The notes beneath the pieces were generated by a model that was not told the DNA's origin, ran no database searches, and saw only the letters and a program-made list of their open reading frames with translations. 64,000 nucleotides of DNA from Nostoc sp. NMS2 (lineage in GTDB: Bacteria; Cyanobacteriota; Cyanobacteriia; Cyanobacteriales; Nostocaceae). This document shows positions 8,783-17,147 of the stretch, one piece after another; the stretch's first letter is position 1, and the number at the start of each line of letters is the position of its first letter. The stretch lies in the NCBI RefSeq assembly GCF_017115105.1, contig NZ_JABXKH010000031.1, forward strand, positions 1 to 64,000. The letters are read 5' to 3'. A program made the translations under genes and the position numbers.

Positions 8783-9091
8783 GGGGGAGTGGGGAGTGGG
8801 GAGTGGGGAGGTAGGGGAGGCAGGGGAGCAGGGGAGGCAGGGGAGGCAGGGGAGCAGGGGAGCAGGGGAGCAGGGGAGGCAGGGGAGGCAGGGGAGGCAG
8901 GGGAGGCAGGGGAGGCAGGGGAGGCAGGGGAGCAGGGGAGGCAGGGGAGGCAGGGGAGCAGGGGAGGCAGGGGAGGCAGGGGAGGCAGGGAGGCAGGGGA
9001 GCAGGGGAGGCAGGGGAGCAGGGGAGCAGGGGAGGCAGGGGAAGAAGAACTATTTATTGATTATTGACCAATGACAAATGACAAATGACCA
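8783..9091. repeat. GGGGAGGCA / GGGGAGCA tandem array
   Basis: About 250 bases (roughly 8800-9045) consist of alternating 9-base GGGGAGGCA and 8-base GGGGAGCA units, strongly purine-rich on the + strand. It is followed by TGACAAATGA heptamer-type repeats up to the start of the recombinase gene. ORFs across it encode Gly-Glu-Ala or Arg-Gln-Gly runs and are products of the repeat. Confidence 0.9.
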
Positions 9092-10432
9092 ATGAAAATA
9101 ATTGCCTACTCTTACACCAATCCGCTATTAGAATCTGCTCCCGATCAAGCTGATTGGGGATGGGAGGTGGATTGGATTTATGAAGATTTGGGTAAGCCAG
9201 AGTCTTCTGGACAGACTACGCGAGAGTCCTTTGGACACGCTACGCGAACGCAATTACAACAATTATTTACCGATTGCGAAACTGAAGCAGCAGATTATCT
9301 TTTGATTCGTCGGTTGGAGGAATTGGGGGATACTGTAGAGGAAATTAGCGATCGCTTGCATAAACTCGAAGCGATGGGAGTAGCGATAATCGCCACAGAA
9401 CAGCCCTACACTTCCGAAAATTACCCTCTGGGTGCTGACTTGCTAAATTTGCTAAATGCAATCCAACGTCAACAACGTAGTCGTCGCATCCGTCAAGGAC
9501 ACGCCCGGAATCGTCTTGAGGTTGCACCGCCACCCGGTAAAGTTCCCTACGGCTATCGCAGAGGTAAGGGAAAATATACTATCGATCGCAGTACTTCACC
9601 AGTAGTCAAAGATTTTTTTGAACACTTTTTACTCTATGGTTCCCTGCGGGGTTCGGTTCGTTACCTGGCGAAAAAATACGGCAAAAAAATCTCTGTCACA
9701 ACTGGGCGACGCTGGTTGACTAATCCAGTTTATCGCGGCAATACAGCTTACCAAAATGGTGAAATTATTTCTAATACCCATATTCCGATAATTTCTAAAG
9801 AAGAAGCAGCCCAAGTTGACCGACTTTTACGCCGTAATAGCCGTTTACCATCCCGAACTGCTAGTGCTAGGCGTTCTTTAGCTGGGTTGGTTGTCTGTGC
9901 TGAGTGTCAGTCACATCTGACAGTTACTCGTGTCACCCAACGCAACCAAGATAAGGAGTATCTTTATTTACGTTCTACTAGCTGTCTTCAACGCCCTAAG
10001 TGTAAGGCTATTCCCTACCAAGAAGTGTTGGAACATACAATTGAAACCGTTTGCCGCGACTTACCCTTAGCTGTAGCGGGGATGAATTTTCCCCAATTGG
10101 ATGCAGTCAAGAATAGTTTAGGACAAGCGATCGCTCGTCAACAAGAAATACTTGCTCAGTTACCCGCTTTAATCGAAACTGGAATTTTAGATGTTGAAAC
10201 AGCAAAGCTAAGGGCTTACAAACTCCGCACAGAAATTTCTACACTCGAAGCAAAATTGGCGACTCTTCCCCCAGTTAATTTGCGTTCTGTTGCTCAAGCT
10301 GTTTCAATACCGCAATTTTGGTTAGATTTGTCGGAAACAGAGCGACGATTTTACTTTCGAGAATTTATCAGACAAATTGAGATTACTATTCAAAATAAAG
10401 AATTAAAACTCAAAGTTATCTTTATTTTTTAA
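9092..10432 (+). CDS. Serine recombinase-family protein (XisF/resolvase type), cyanobacterial core form
   Basis: A 446-residue protein. The N-terminal part is a divergent resolvase domain: YLLIRRLEELGDTVEEISDR and LEAMGVAIIATEQ correspond to the dimer-interface and core strands, and a serine near residue 7 (AYSYTNP) sits where the catalytic serine is expected. A recombinase domain follows (PPPGKVPYGYRRG, then GRRWLTNPVYRG). Next is a zinc ribbon (CAECQSHL, later CLQRPKC), and then a coiled-coil region. The catalytic arginines are not clear, so activity is uncertain. Residues about 33-47 (around ESSGQTTRESFGHAT) are encoded by two copies of a palindromic repeat and interrupt the usual join between DLG and RTQLQQL. 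No mobile-element boundaries were seen around it. Confidence 0.82.
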   Translation: MKIIAYSYTNPLLESAPDQADWGWEVDWIYEDLGKPESSGQTTRESFGHATRTQLQQLFTDCETEAADYLLIRRLEELGDTVEEISDRLHKLEAMGVAIIATEQPYTSENYPLGADLLNLLNAIQRQQRSRRIRQGHARNRLEVAPPPGKVPYGYRRGKGKYTIDRSTSPVVKDFFEHFLLYGSLRGSVRYLAKKYGKKISVTTGRRWLTNPVYRGNTAYQNGEIISNTHIPIISKEEAAQVDRLLRRNSRLPSRTASARRSLAGLVVCAECQSHLTVTRVTQRNQDKEYLYLRSTSCLQRPKCKAIPYQEVLEHTIETVCRDLPLAVAGMNFPQLDAVKNSLGQAIARQQEILAQLPALIETGILDVETAKLRAYKLRTEISTLEAKLATLPPVNLRSVAQAVSIPQFWLDLSETERRFYFREFIRQIEITIQNKELKLKVIFIF

Positions 10433-10468
10433 TATAAAAAATATTAAACTCAACAAGCACACCCATAG

Positions 10469-10494
10469 TCCTCTAAGAAGTCGGGGATCTAATT
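10469..10494. repeat. Palindromic repeat copy
   Basis: CTAAGAAGTCGGGGATCTAA is shared with the hairpin at 2984-3014. Together with the MITE at 10528-10633 it fills the convergent spacer between the recombinase and the glycosyltransferase. Confidence 0.5.
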
Positions 10495-10527
10495 TTTCAC
10501 CAATGACTTAGGATTGCTATATTCATA

Positions 10528-10633
10528 TATAGCTTTTCCTAATCAAATGAGATACATCATAGCCCCCTATCGAAGAGCGGGGAGGGGGTTGGGGGTGGGG
10601 TTTTTGTACCTCACTCAACTGGGAACCGCTATA
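10528..10633. mobile_element. MITE, 106 bp
   Basis: The ends TATAGCTTTTCCTA and, reverse complemented, TATAGCGGTTCCCA are inverted repeats. Similarity extends inward through GAGATACAT and GAGGTACAA, and TA lies at both borders. It has no coding capacity. It has the same size class and the same GTACCTCA block as the lemA insertion. Confidence 0.7.
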
Positions 10634-10658
10634 TTAATTTATACTATTTTGAATGACT

Positions 10659-11741
10659 TTATTTGGTCTGTAAATAATTGAGAACCGCTTTAGCGATCGC
10701 TTCATTACCATCCTTAGCAATTAGCTGGGATTGCTTTGGTCGTTGGGGTAACTGATGCAGAAAATCCCAAGTCCCTTGAAAAAACTCAGATGGGGTGATG
10801 ATTTGATGCTGGTTATAATTAGTTATGCCTTCTACTAGAAAAGTTGCTTCGGCAAAATCCTCACGGGGGATAGTAACAATAGGTACACCGAGTAGTGTAG
10901 CTTCAGCAAAAGTACTATAGCCAGGTTTAGAGACGACTCGCCCACAAATAGGCATAAAATCTACAGGTCGGTATTTACGGTCATTAATTTTCACTAAATT
11001 AGGCAAATCAGGCGCAGATTGATCGAAGACGATAAATTGCCAATCTGGGAATTGCCGCAGGTTATCGTAGGGGATTTGCTGCAAACCCAAGCCGCCAAAG
11101 GTCAACAAAATAGTTTTTTCGATAGGTGCAGTTATTCCCCAAAAAGAACGTAAATCATCAGCAGAGTAATGGGGGGAACCGCCTGTTAGTCCGACATCTG
11201 TGATATTGTTGAAAGCTTGCATCGGTTCGTGGAAAGGGAGACGGAATAGGCGATCGCACTTTGAGTACCAATCACTAATCCAATCTGCAACTGCTGTAAA
11301 TTCTCCTCCCCAATCCCGGTAGATCAAGTCCCAGCCAAAGTTACTCATCATCCAGCAAGGGATATTTGCACCTTTGGCAAACCCAGGAGCAAGGAAGGGA
11401 ATATCTGCCAAGATGAGATGAACGCGATTTTGGCGGATAAAATTCACTTCTGAGGCAATCAGCGAATTTTGATGTTTCTTAATATCCAGCAACTTTTCTA
11501 AAGTCGCTACTTTATCCATTGTCAAGCTATCGGTTTGCACCACACCCAAATCAAATGCACGGGGACGATAGATGAAATCGCCTTCTATATAGCACTCTAG
11601 CAACCAGCGCGGGGCAGTAGTAACAAGAATTAGCAGGACTTCTGGACATAATTTTTGAATTGTCGCAGCTACAGAAGCAATGCGGGTAGCATGACCAAAA
11701 CCGTGGTTAGTTATGGCTAAGTATAAGATTGGGCGTTCCAT
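10659..11741 (-). CDS. GT-B glycosyltransferase-like protein (MurG/arabinokinase-N type)
   Basis: A 360-residue protein. The N-terminus LYLAITNHGFGHATR is the G-x-G-H loop of GT-B enzymes such as MurG and the N-terminal domain of plant L-arabinokinase. The C-terminal lobe has ILLTFGGLGLQQIP (the GGxG strand-loop) and VVSKPGYSTFAEATLLGVPIVTIPR, a conserved nucleotide-sugar binding region. It probably transfers a sugar from a nucleotide donor; donor and acceptor are unknown. The stop of the upstream P-loop kinase gene (11763) is 21 bases from this start on the same strand, so the two are probably co-transcribed. Confidence 0.78.
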   Translation of the reverse strand: MERPILYLAITNHGFGHATRIASVAATIQKLCPEVLLILVTTAPRWLLECYIEGDFIYRPRAFDLGVVQTDSLTMDKVATLEKLLDIKKHQNSLIASEVNFIRQNRVHLILADIPFLAPGFAKGANIPCWMMSNFGWDLIYRDWGGEFTAVADWISDWYSKCDRLFRLPFHEPMQAFNNITDVGLTGGSPHYSADDLRSFWGITAPIEKTILLTFGGLGLQQIPYDNLRQFPDWQFIVFDQSAPDLPNLVKINDRKYRPVDFMPICGRVVSKPGYSTFAEATLLGVPIVTIPREDFAEATFLVEGITNYNQHQIITPSEFFQGTWDFLHQLPQRPKQSQLIAKDGNEAIAKAVLNYLQTK

Positions 11742-11762
11742 TTTAATTTTAAAAATTATGAA

Positions 11763-12275
11763 TTATTGGATAATACAATTGAGTTCTAGCCAATCTTTGA
11801 TAGTGCATTCATTCTGGAATAGCAAAATATTTTCATCTACTTCAGGAGGCTGAAAATTTTGCATTAGTTCGGCGAAAATTTCCTTTTTGATTCCTTGACG
11901 TTTTTTAGTCTGTTCATTCATTTGCATTCTTATGTAAATTTCCTCTAGCGGAACATCGAGGTAAATTACTTTGGTTTCATAATTATGTCGTTTGGCGACC
12001 TCTCTAAATCTGTCACGCAACCAACGAAAACAGTTTGTATCATCAAGAACGATGTCTTGTTCTAGCTGCATTAAATTATCCAAAATACCAATTGCGATCT
12101 GGTGAGTATTTTCCCACTCTTCAACGGAAATACCATCTCCACCAAAACCAAGTCCTCGCTCTTTATTGATATCATCCAGACTTACAGATGCACAGTTTAG
12201 GTAATTGACTATTGCTTTAGCCAAGGTACTTTTACCGGAAAACGCCAAGCCACAAAGTAAATAAAGGGTTTTCAT
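11763..12275 (-). CDS. P-loop kinase (zeta-toxin/AAA_33 type)
   Basis: A 170-residue single-domain protein. The Walker A motif GLAFSGKST lies at residues 9-17, SLDDINKERG follows, and DIVLDDTNCF fits Walker B. The lid-like region LEEIYIRMQMNEQTKKRQGI resembles small-molecule or nucleotide kinases of the COG0645/zeta-toxin group. The substrate is unknown. There is no antitoxin-like neighbour, so a toxin role is unlikely. It lies just upstream of the glycosyltransferase on the same strand and may act on the same pathway. Confidence 0.78.
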   Translation of the reverse strand: MKTLYLLCGLAFSGKSTLAKAIVNYLNCASVSLDDINKERGLGFGGDGISVEEWENTHQIAIGILDNLMQLEQDIVLDDTNCFRWLRDRFREVAKRHNYETKVIYLDVPLEEIYIRMQMNEQTKKRQGIKKEIFAELMQNFQPPEVDENILLFQNECTIKDWLELNCIIQ

Positions 12276-12316
12276 TTAGTTCAGCAGAGTTAAGTACAGC
12301 CTCTTAACTGGAGATA

Positions 12317-12346
12317 GCATAACGCACTAGTAAAAGTGCGTTACAG
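12317..12346. repeat. Short palindrome between two minus-strand genes
   Basis: TAACGCACTAGTAAAAGTGCGTTA forms a strong hairpin between the aminotransferase and P-loop kinase genes. It may act as a terminator or processing site for the upstream aminotransferase, although no T-run follows. Confidence 0.5.
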
Positions 12347-12361
12347 CACACCCTACTTATC

Positions 12362-13552
12362 CTACATTTTGCAAAAGCTTTGAATCGCCTCAAGCAATTG
12401 GTCGATTTCCGATTCTAAAGTCAGGTAATGGGTGGTGACACGTATACAGCTAGGATCGGCAATTGTCCGAGTTAATATGTTTTGTGAGTCTAAAAATTGT
12501 ACTAATTTGAGATTAGCTTGGGGCTGATTATTTGCAAGTTGGAACGATACTATACCGCATTCGGGTGGGGATGTTCGCAAACATTTAACATCGGGTAACG
12601 ATACTAAGCGCTGCCAAAGATACCCACTATTTTGACAAATTTGCTCGTAACGTTCCTGTGAAGTTCCCCATTGCTGATGAATTGCGATCGCTTCCTTTAA
12701 CCCAACATACAACGGATAAGCTAAGGTAGACACTTCATACCGTCGCCCATCTGGAAGCCAGTCAACAGGCTGAGATTGACTATCCACAACAATACCATTC
12801 AAGCCAATAAACGTAGGTTTCAGGCTTTCTCGTGCTTCTGGTCGGACATACAAACCACCAGCACCCGTAGGGCCACATAGCCATTTGTGACCAGTGAAAG
12901 CATAAAAATCTACACCCAATTCTGTCAAGTTTAAAGGCAATAAACCAACAGATTGGGCAGCATCTATCAATAAAAAAGAATGATTATTTCTGCATACTTC
13001 GGCAATTTTGTCAAGAGGTAAAACTTGACCAGTATTCCAGAAAACATGACTTAATATTACAAGACGGGTATTAGGACGTAAGTGGTGGGCAATAACTTTT
13101 ACAGGATCGCCCTCATTTAAAGTCGCCTTCAGAGGACAGGTAGTAACTTCTACCGCAAATCTCCGCGCGATTTCCTGTGTGGTGGCAATCACGCCTGGAT
13201 GTTCGCAGTCTGAGAGCAGTATATGGTCGCCAGAATGCCAGTCGATACCCCACATAGCGATATTACAGCCAACTGTGACATTCTGGGTAAGGGTAATTGT
13301 CTCACTTGGTGCATTTAACTCCGAAGCGATCGCAACTCTTGCGGCTTGAGTCTGCGGTGCTATCCAGCGATACGCCTCATTACCAAAGGGGCCTATTTGC
13401 TGAACATAAGCCTGAGTTTCGGTCATAGCATCCATTGCCCTTTGGGGCATTGGCCCTTGTCCCCCATAATTGAAATAAGTCTTATTGGCTAAAGCGGGAA
13501 ATTGCTCTCGATGGCTATGCAGCCTGGTTTGGGCGACAGAAAGACTAGTCAT
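12362..13552 (-). CDS. Class V PLP-dependent aminotransferase (cysteine lyase/desulfurase-like)
   Basis: A 396-residue fold-type I PLP enzyme. The PLP-binding lysine lies in FTGHKWLCGPTGAGGLYV near residue 225, and LLIDAAQSVGLLPL near 197 contains the pyridine-binding aspartate. NYGGQGPMPQRAMDAM at the N-terminus is typical of the group that contains isopenicillin-N epimerase-like proteins and cyanobacterial L-cysteine/cystine C-S lyase (C-DES). The HKW-x-CGP surroundings favour the C-DES side over IscS/SufS, and the mobile loop cysteine of SufS is not evident. The reaction is therefore inferred as a cysteine/cystine lyase or a related aminotransferase. Confidence 0.82.
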   Translation of the reverse strand: MTSLSVAQTRLHSHREQFPALANKTYFNYGGQGPMPQRAMDAMTETQAYVQQIGPFGNEAYRWIAPQTQAARVAIASELNAPSETITLTQNVTVGCNIAMWGIDWHSGDHILLSDCEHPGVIATTQEIARRFAVEVTTCPLKATLNEGDPVKVIAHHLRPNTRLVILSHVFWNTGQVLPLDKIAEVCRNNHSFLLIDAAQSVGLLPLNLTELGVDFYAFTGHKWLCGPTGAGGLYVRPEARESLKPTFIGLNGIVVDSQSQPVDWLPDGRRYEVSTLAYPLYVGLKEAIAIHQQWGTSQERYEQICQNSGYLWQRLVSLPDVKCLRTSPPECGIVSFQLANNQPQANLKLVQFLDSQNILTRTIADPSCIRVTTHYLTLESEIDQLLEAIQSFCKM

Positions 13553-13732
13553 AATTTCTAAGGGATATCTTTTGTTTACAGGCTATTGATACCTAGTAGC
13601 AATGGTAAAAATAGGCATGAGATTAATTTTAGCGATCGCAGCCAAATCTTATCTCGTAATCAGTAACGTTGCAGGAGGCAGAAGGAGTAAATCAGTAGTG
13701 ACAGTATAGAATAAACGGCAAATCATGTGTAA

Positions 13733-13882
13733 TATAGCGCTTCTCGAATGGATACAATACAGTTTGACCTCTCTCCAAACCTCTCTCCTAAGAGGAGAGA
13801 GGCTTTGAATCTTGCTCCCCTTCCCTACAAGGGAAGGGGCTGGGGGTTATGTCTGTATTGCACTCAACTGAGAACCGCTATA
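13733..13882. mobile_element. MITE, 150 bp
   Basis: The left end TATAGCGCTTCTCGAATG and the inverted right end TATAGCGGTTCTCAGTTG share TATAGCG-TTCTC. Both then lead to ATACAG or AATACAG about 15 bases further in. TA flanks both sides. The interior holds two nested palindromes (CTCTCTCCTAAGAGGAGAG and CCCTTCCCTACAAGGGAAGGG). The rest of the 13553-14082 spacer contains a CTTCGCGTCTTTGCGGTTCG repeat near 13950 and no gene. Confidence 0.75.
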
Positions 13883-14082
13883 GTCTGTGAATTCAACTTT
13901 GACGAGTAGATAAATTCTTCAATTTCTCTTCTTTCCTTCTTCCTTGGCGGACTTCGCGTCTTTGCGGTTCGTTCTTTCCCCTTCAAACTTCGCTTGACAG
14001 ACCAGTAGAGGCGATCGCCACTTGCAAACTTTAGTTGTCTAAGTTACCCCCACATAATACTAATTCTTGTTAACTTAAAAGA

Positions 14083-15543
14083 ATGCTAATTAATGCTGAA
14101 CTCCTACTGCAATATCAACGCTGTAAACGCCGAACTTTTCTAGATATCCACGGTGACAAAAGTCAGCGCGATGCACCCAATGAGTTGCTGCGGAAACTGC
14201 AACAGGACAAAATCGCTCATCAGCTAGGTGCTTTGGCACAGATGACTTACCACCAACCAGATTATTCTTATGGAAACTGGGAAATAGCAGAGAAGGCAAC
14301 TTTAGAATTGATGGAGCGTGGGGTTGAGTATATCTATAAAGGAGTACTCCTAGCAAATTATTCTGAAGCATACACTTTACTGAGTCGTCCAAATTTACTC
14401 GTCAAACAGCCAGGAAAGTCTCGTTTTGGAGATTGGATGTATGTCCCGGCTAGTATTGAACTGGGTAAGCGCCCTAAGCAAGAATATCAAGTTGTCGCTG
14501 CATTTCATACCCAAGTTTTGGCAACAGTGCAGGGAGTTGTACCAGAAACAGCTTTGCTGATATTGCGAACCAAAAACACCAACTATACGGTGGATTTGTT
14601 TAAATGGATGCCACGGATGCAGCAAATTCTGGAGGAGTTTATTGAAGTTTTAGAGTTACCGAATTCGCCAGAGGTGTTTATTTCTCGGCAAAAGTGCAAT
14701 TTTTGCCACTGGTATAGTCAATGTTATGCGATCGCTCAATCTGAAAAACATCTCTCACTATTACCAGGCGTAACACCTCTTCGCTACACTCAACTCCAAG
14801 ACGTAGCCATAACCACACTAGAATCTCTTGCTAATACCAGTCCCAGCACCTTAGAAAATCTAGTTGGTTTTGACCCTAAAATAGCACCCAAGCTAGTAGT
14901 GCAAGCTCAATCTGCATTGCAAAAACGACCCCTAATTTTACCCTACCCGCTACCAATAGAAGATATTACATTCACAGCACCCATAGAGCTTTACTTTGAT
15001 ATTGAGGCACAGCCAGACTTAGATTTAAATTATCTTTTGGGGGTTTTGGTAGTTGATAGACTTGCCAACACAGAACAGTTTTATTCGTTTTTAGCAGATA
15101 AACCAGAAGACGAAGAATTAGTTTGGCAGCAATTTTTGGATTTAGTTTGGCAATATCCCGCAGCGCCAATTTATCATTTTTGTGTCTACGAGTATGATAC
15201 AGTCAAACGGCTAGCAAAGCTTTACAACACTCCCAACGCCTCAGTGCATCCTGTACTGAACCGATTTGTGGATGTGTATGAACAATTAACCCAGAGTGTA
15301 GCATTACCTGTAGAAAGTTATGCCCTCAAAGCGATCGCCCGTTGGTTAGGATTTGAGTGGCGGGAAAAAGAAGCTAGTGGTGCCAAATGTATTTACTGGT
15401 ACGATCAGTGGTTAGAAACAGGCGATCGCACCTTACTAGAAATTATCCAAAGCTACAACGAAGATGACTGCCGCGCTACCCACAGAGTAAAAGACTGGCT
15501 TGTAAACTTTTTTCAGGACGAATATGGTTTGCGACTAGCTTAA
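14083..15543 (+). CDS. TM0106-family RecB-like nuclease with RNase H-like domain
   Basis: A 486-residue protein. The N-terminal half has a RecB-type PD-(D/E)XK layout with cysteines that suit a 4Fe-4S cluster: C near residue 14 (YQRCKRR) and C-x2-C-x5-C (CNFCHWYSQC) near 206, as in AddB and Cas4. The C-terminal half has ELYFDIEAQPDLD near residue 303 and YNEDDCRATHRVKDWL near 465, the acidic motifs of the RNase_H_2/DnaQ-like exonuclease domain common in this family. It probably acts on DNA; its biological role is undefined. It is a single gene, not near any cas genes. Confidence 0.85.
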   Translation: MLINAELLLQYQRCKRRTFLDIHGDKSQRDAPNELLRKLQQDKIAHQLGALAQMTYHQPDYSYGNWEIAEKATLELMERGVEYIYKGVLLANYSEAYTLLSRPNLLVKQPGKSRFGDWMYVPASIELGKRPKQEYQVVAAFHTQVLATVQGVVPETALLILRTKNTNYTVDLFKWMPRMQQILEEFIEVLELPNSPEVFISRQKCNFCHWYSQCYAIAQSEKHLSLLPGVTPLRYTQLQDVAITTLESLANTSPSTLENLVGFDPKIAPKLVVQAQSALQKRPLILPYPLPIEDITFTAPIELYFDIEAQPDLDLNYLLGVLVVDRLANTEQFYSFLADKPEDEELVWQQFLDLVWQYPAAPIYHFCVYEYDTVKRLAKLYNTPNASVHPVLNRFVDVYEQLTQSVALPVESYALKAIARWLGFEWREKEASGAKCIYWYDQWLETGDRTLLEIIQSYNEDDCRATHRVKDWLVNFFQDEYGLRLA

Positions 15544-15675
15544 GTGATTTCGTATTTTATAAAAGTTTTCAATTTGTTGGAATATACATTATTTTTAGCA
15601 GCGCACAGATGTGTAGTGCTATATTCTTCAGCGTGATATCTTATTTGTTAATTTTACACTCTCACAAAAAACTCT

Positions 15676-16860
15676 ATGCGGCTAATTAAAAAAACCTTCG
15701 CAATCCCACGAATTATCTACTTCTTTATCCCGATTATAGTTATCAGTTTTTTCTTCACAAACTTACCATCAAGCGCCGTTGAAGTTAGTAACATAGAGTT
15801 TATCGGTGAAGCTACTTTACCGAAAGGTTTAATCTTTAAGAAAACCGAGGTTGGAGGTTTATCTGGAATTACATATAATGCAAAAGACAACCTTTATTAT
15901 GCTATTTCTGATGACCGTGGACAAAAAGCGGCTGCCCGCTTCTACACCCTGAAAATAGATTTAAGCAAGGGTTATCTAAAAAAGAGCGGAGTTATTCCCG
16001 TAGATGTCACCACATTATTAAATGAAACCGAGCAAACATTTCGTCCTGGTGAAACTGATACAGAAGGTATTGCATTAACTAATAAATCAACTGTATTTAT
16101 TTCTTCTGAAGGCGATGCTGCAAAACTAATTAATCCTTTTATTAAAGAATTTTCACTATCTTCTGGCAAAGAAATTACAACACTTCCCATCCCAAACAAA
16201 TTTTTGCCAGATAAAACTGCTAAACAAGGCATCCGCAACAATTTGGCTTTTGAAAGTCTCACCATCACACCCGATAAAAAGAATCTATTTACAGCCACCG
16301 AAAATGCTCTTATTCAAGATGGTGTTGCAGCTAAACCTAACATCGGTAGTCCTTGCCGGATTTTGCAATACAACTTGCTCAACAGCCAGCCAGAAAAGGA
16401 GTTTCTTTACCAGACAGAACCAGTTTCACCCTTTTTAAATCTGACTGGCAAATTTGCTAGTGGATTACCTGATTTACTTGCTCTCGATGATCAAGGGCAC
16501 TTCCTAAGTTTAGAACGGTCTTTTACCGGTTTAGGATTTGCTATTTCCCTGTTTCAGGTTTCTTTAGAACAAGCTGATGATATTCATCACATAGATAGTC
16601 TTTTAGCAGTTGACTCCAAAAATATTAAACCAGTTCAGAAAAAACTACTGTTAGATTTGAGAACCCTAGATGTACTGCTAGACAACATCGAAGGCTTAAC
16701 TCTTGGTCCTAAACTACCCGATGGTCAACAATCATTAATTCTTGTGAGCGATAACAATTTTAACTCACTGCAACGTACCCAGATACTAGCCTTTAAAATT
16801 AAAATTGAAACACCACTGATCAGATTACTACGCCGTTTACTGCCGAATCTCAATCGTTAA
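15676..16860 (+). CDS. Esterase-like phytase-family protein (secreted or anchored)
   Basis: A 394-residue protein with an N-terminal hydrophobic segment (about residues 12-30) that is a signal peptide or anchor. The mature part matches the phytase-like esterase domain of extracellular cyanobacterial and proteobacterial proteins: GGLSGITYNAKDNLYYAISDD near residue 62, DTEGIALT near 123, NLAFESLTITPDKKNLF near 193, and LDNIEGLTLGPKLPDGQQSL near 335. A beta-propeller fold is likely. Proposed activities are phosphodiester or phytate-like hydrolysis, but this is not certain from sequence. It is monocistronic. Confidence 0.8.
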   Translation: MRLIKKTFAIPRIIYFFIPIIVISFFFTNLPSSAVEVSNIEFIGEATLPKGLIFKKTEVGGLSGITYNAKDNLYYAISDDRGQKAAARFYTLKIDLSKGYLKKSGVIPVDVTTLLNETEQTFRPGETDTEGIALTNKSTVFISSEGDAAKLINPFIKEFSLSSGKEITTLPIPNKFLPDKTAKQGIRNNLAFESLTITPDKKNLFTATENALIQDGVAAKPNIGSPCRILQYNLLNSQPEKEFLYQTEPVSPFLNLTGKFASGLPDLLALDDQGHFLSLERSFTGLGFAISLFQVSLEQADDIHHIDSLLAVDSKNIKPVQKKLLLDLRTLDVLLDNIEGLTLGPKLPDGQQSLILVSDNNFNSLQRTQILAFKIKIETPLIRLLRRLLPNLNR

Positions 16861-17147
16861 CTGTACAGATTTATCGCGCCTTTACTGCTATTTACTTGTT
16901 TAAAGCTTATTCCTGTGTATTCACGGAATTTACTAGGTAGCTTTATCTAGTCTATTCGTAGTTTCCGTGTAATTTCTCAACCGTATTCATTAATAAATAT
17001 GTTACATAATATTTAGGAAATTTTACAGACAGATTAACCTTAATAGCAGGATATGATTAATTTCCTACAAATTCTGATATTTTTTAGATTTAAATGTAGT
17101 ACTTAACTAGACTTATTAAAATAATTTGCCAACAATATTTTTCATAA

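Noticed and set aside
8789-9074. Two overlapping ORFs of 92 codons with collagen-like Gly-x-y triplets
   Set aside because: They are translations of the GGGGAGGCA tandem array. Frames change wherever an 8-base unit occurs, and no start context or signal peptide is present.
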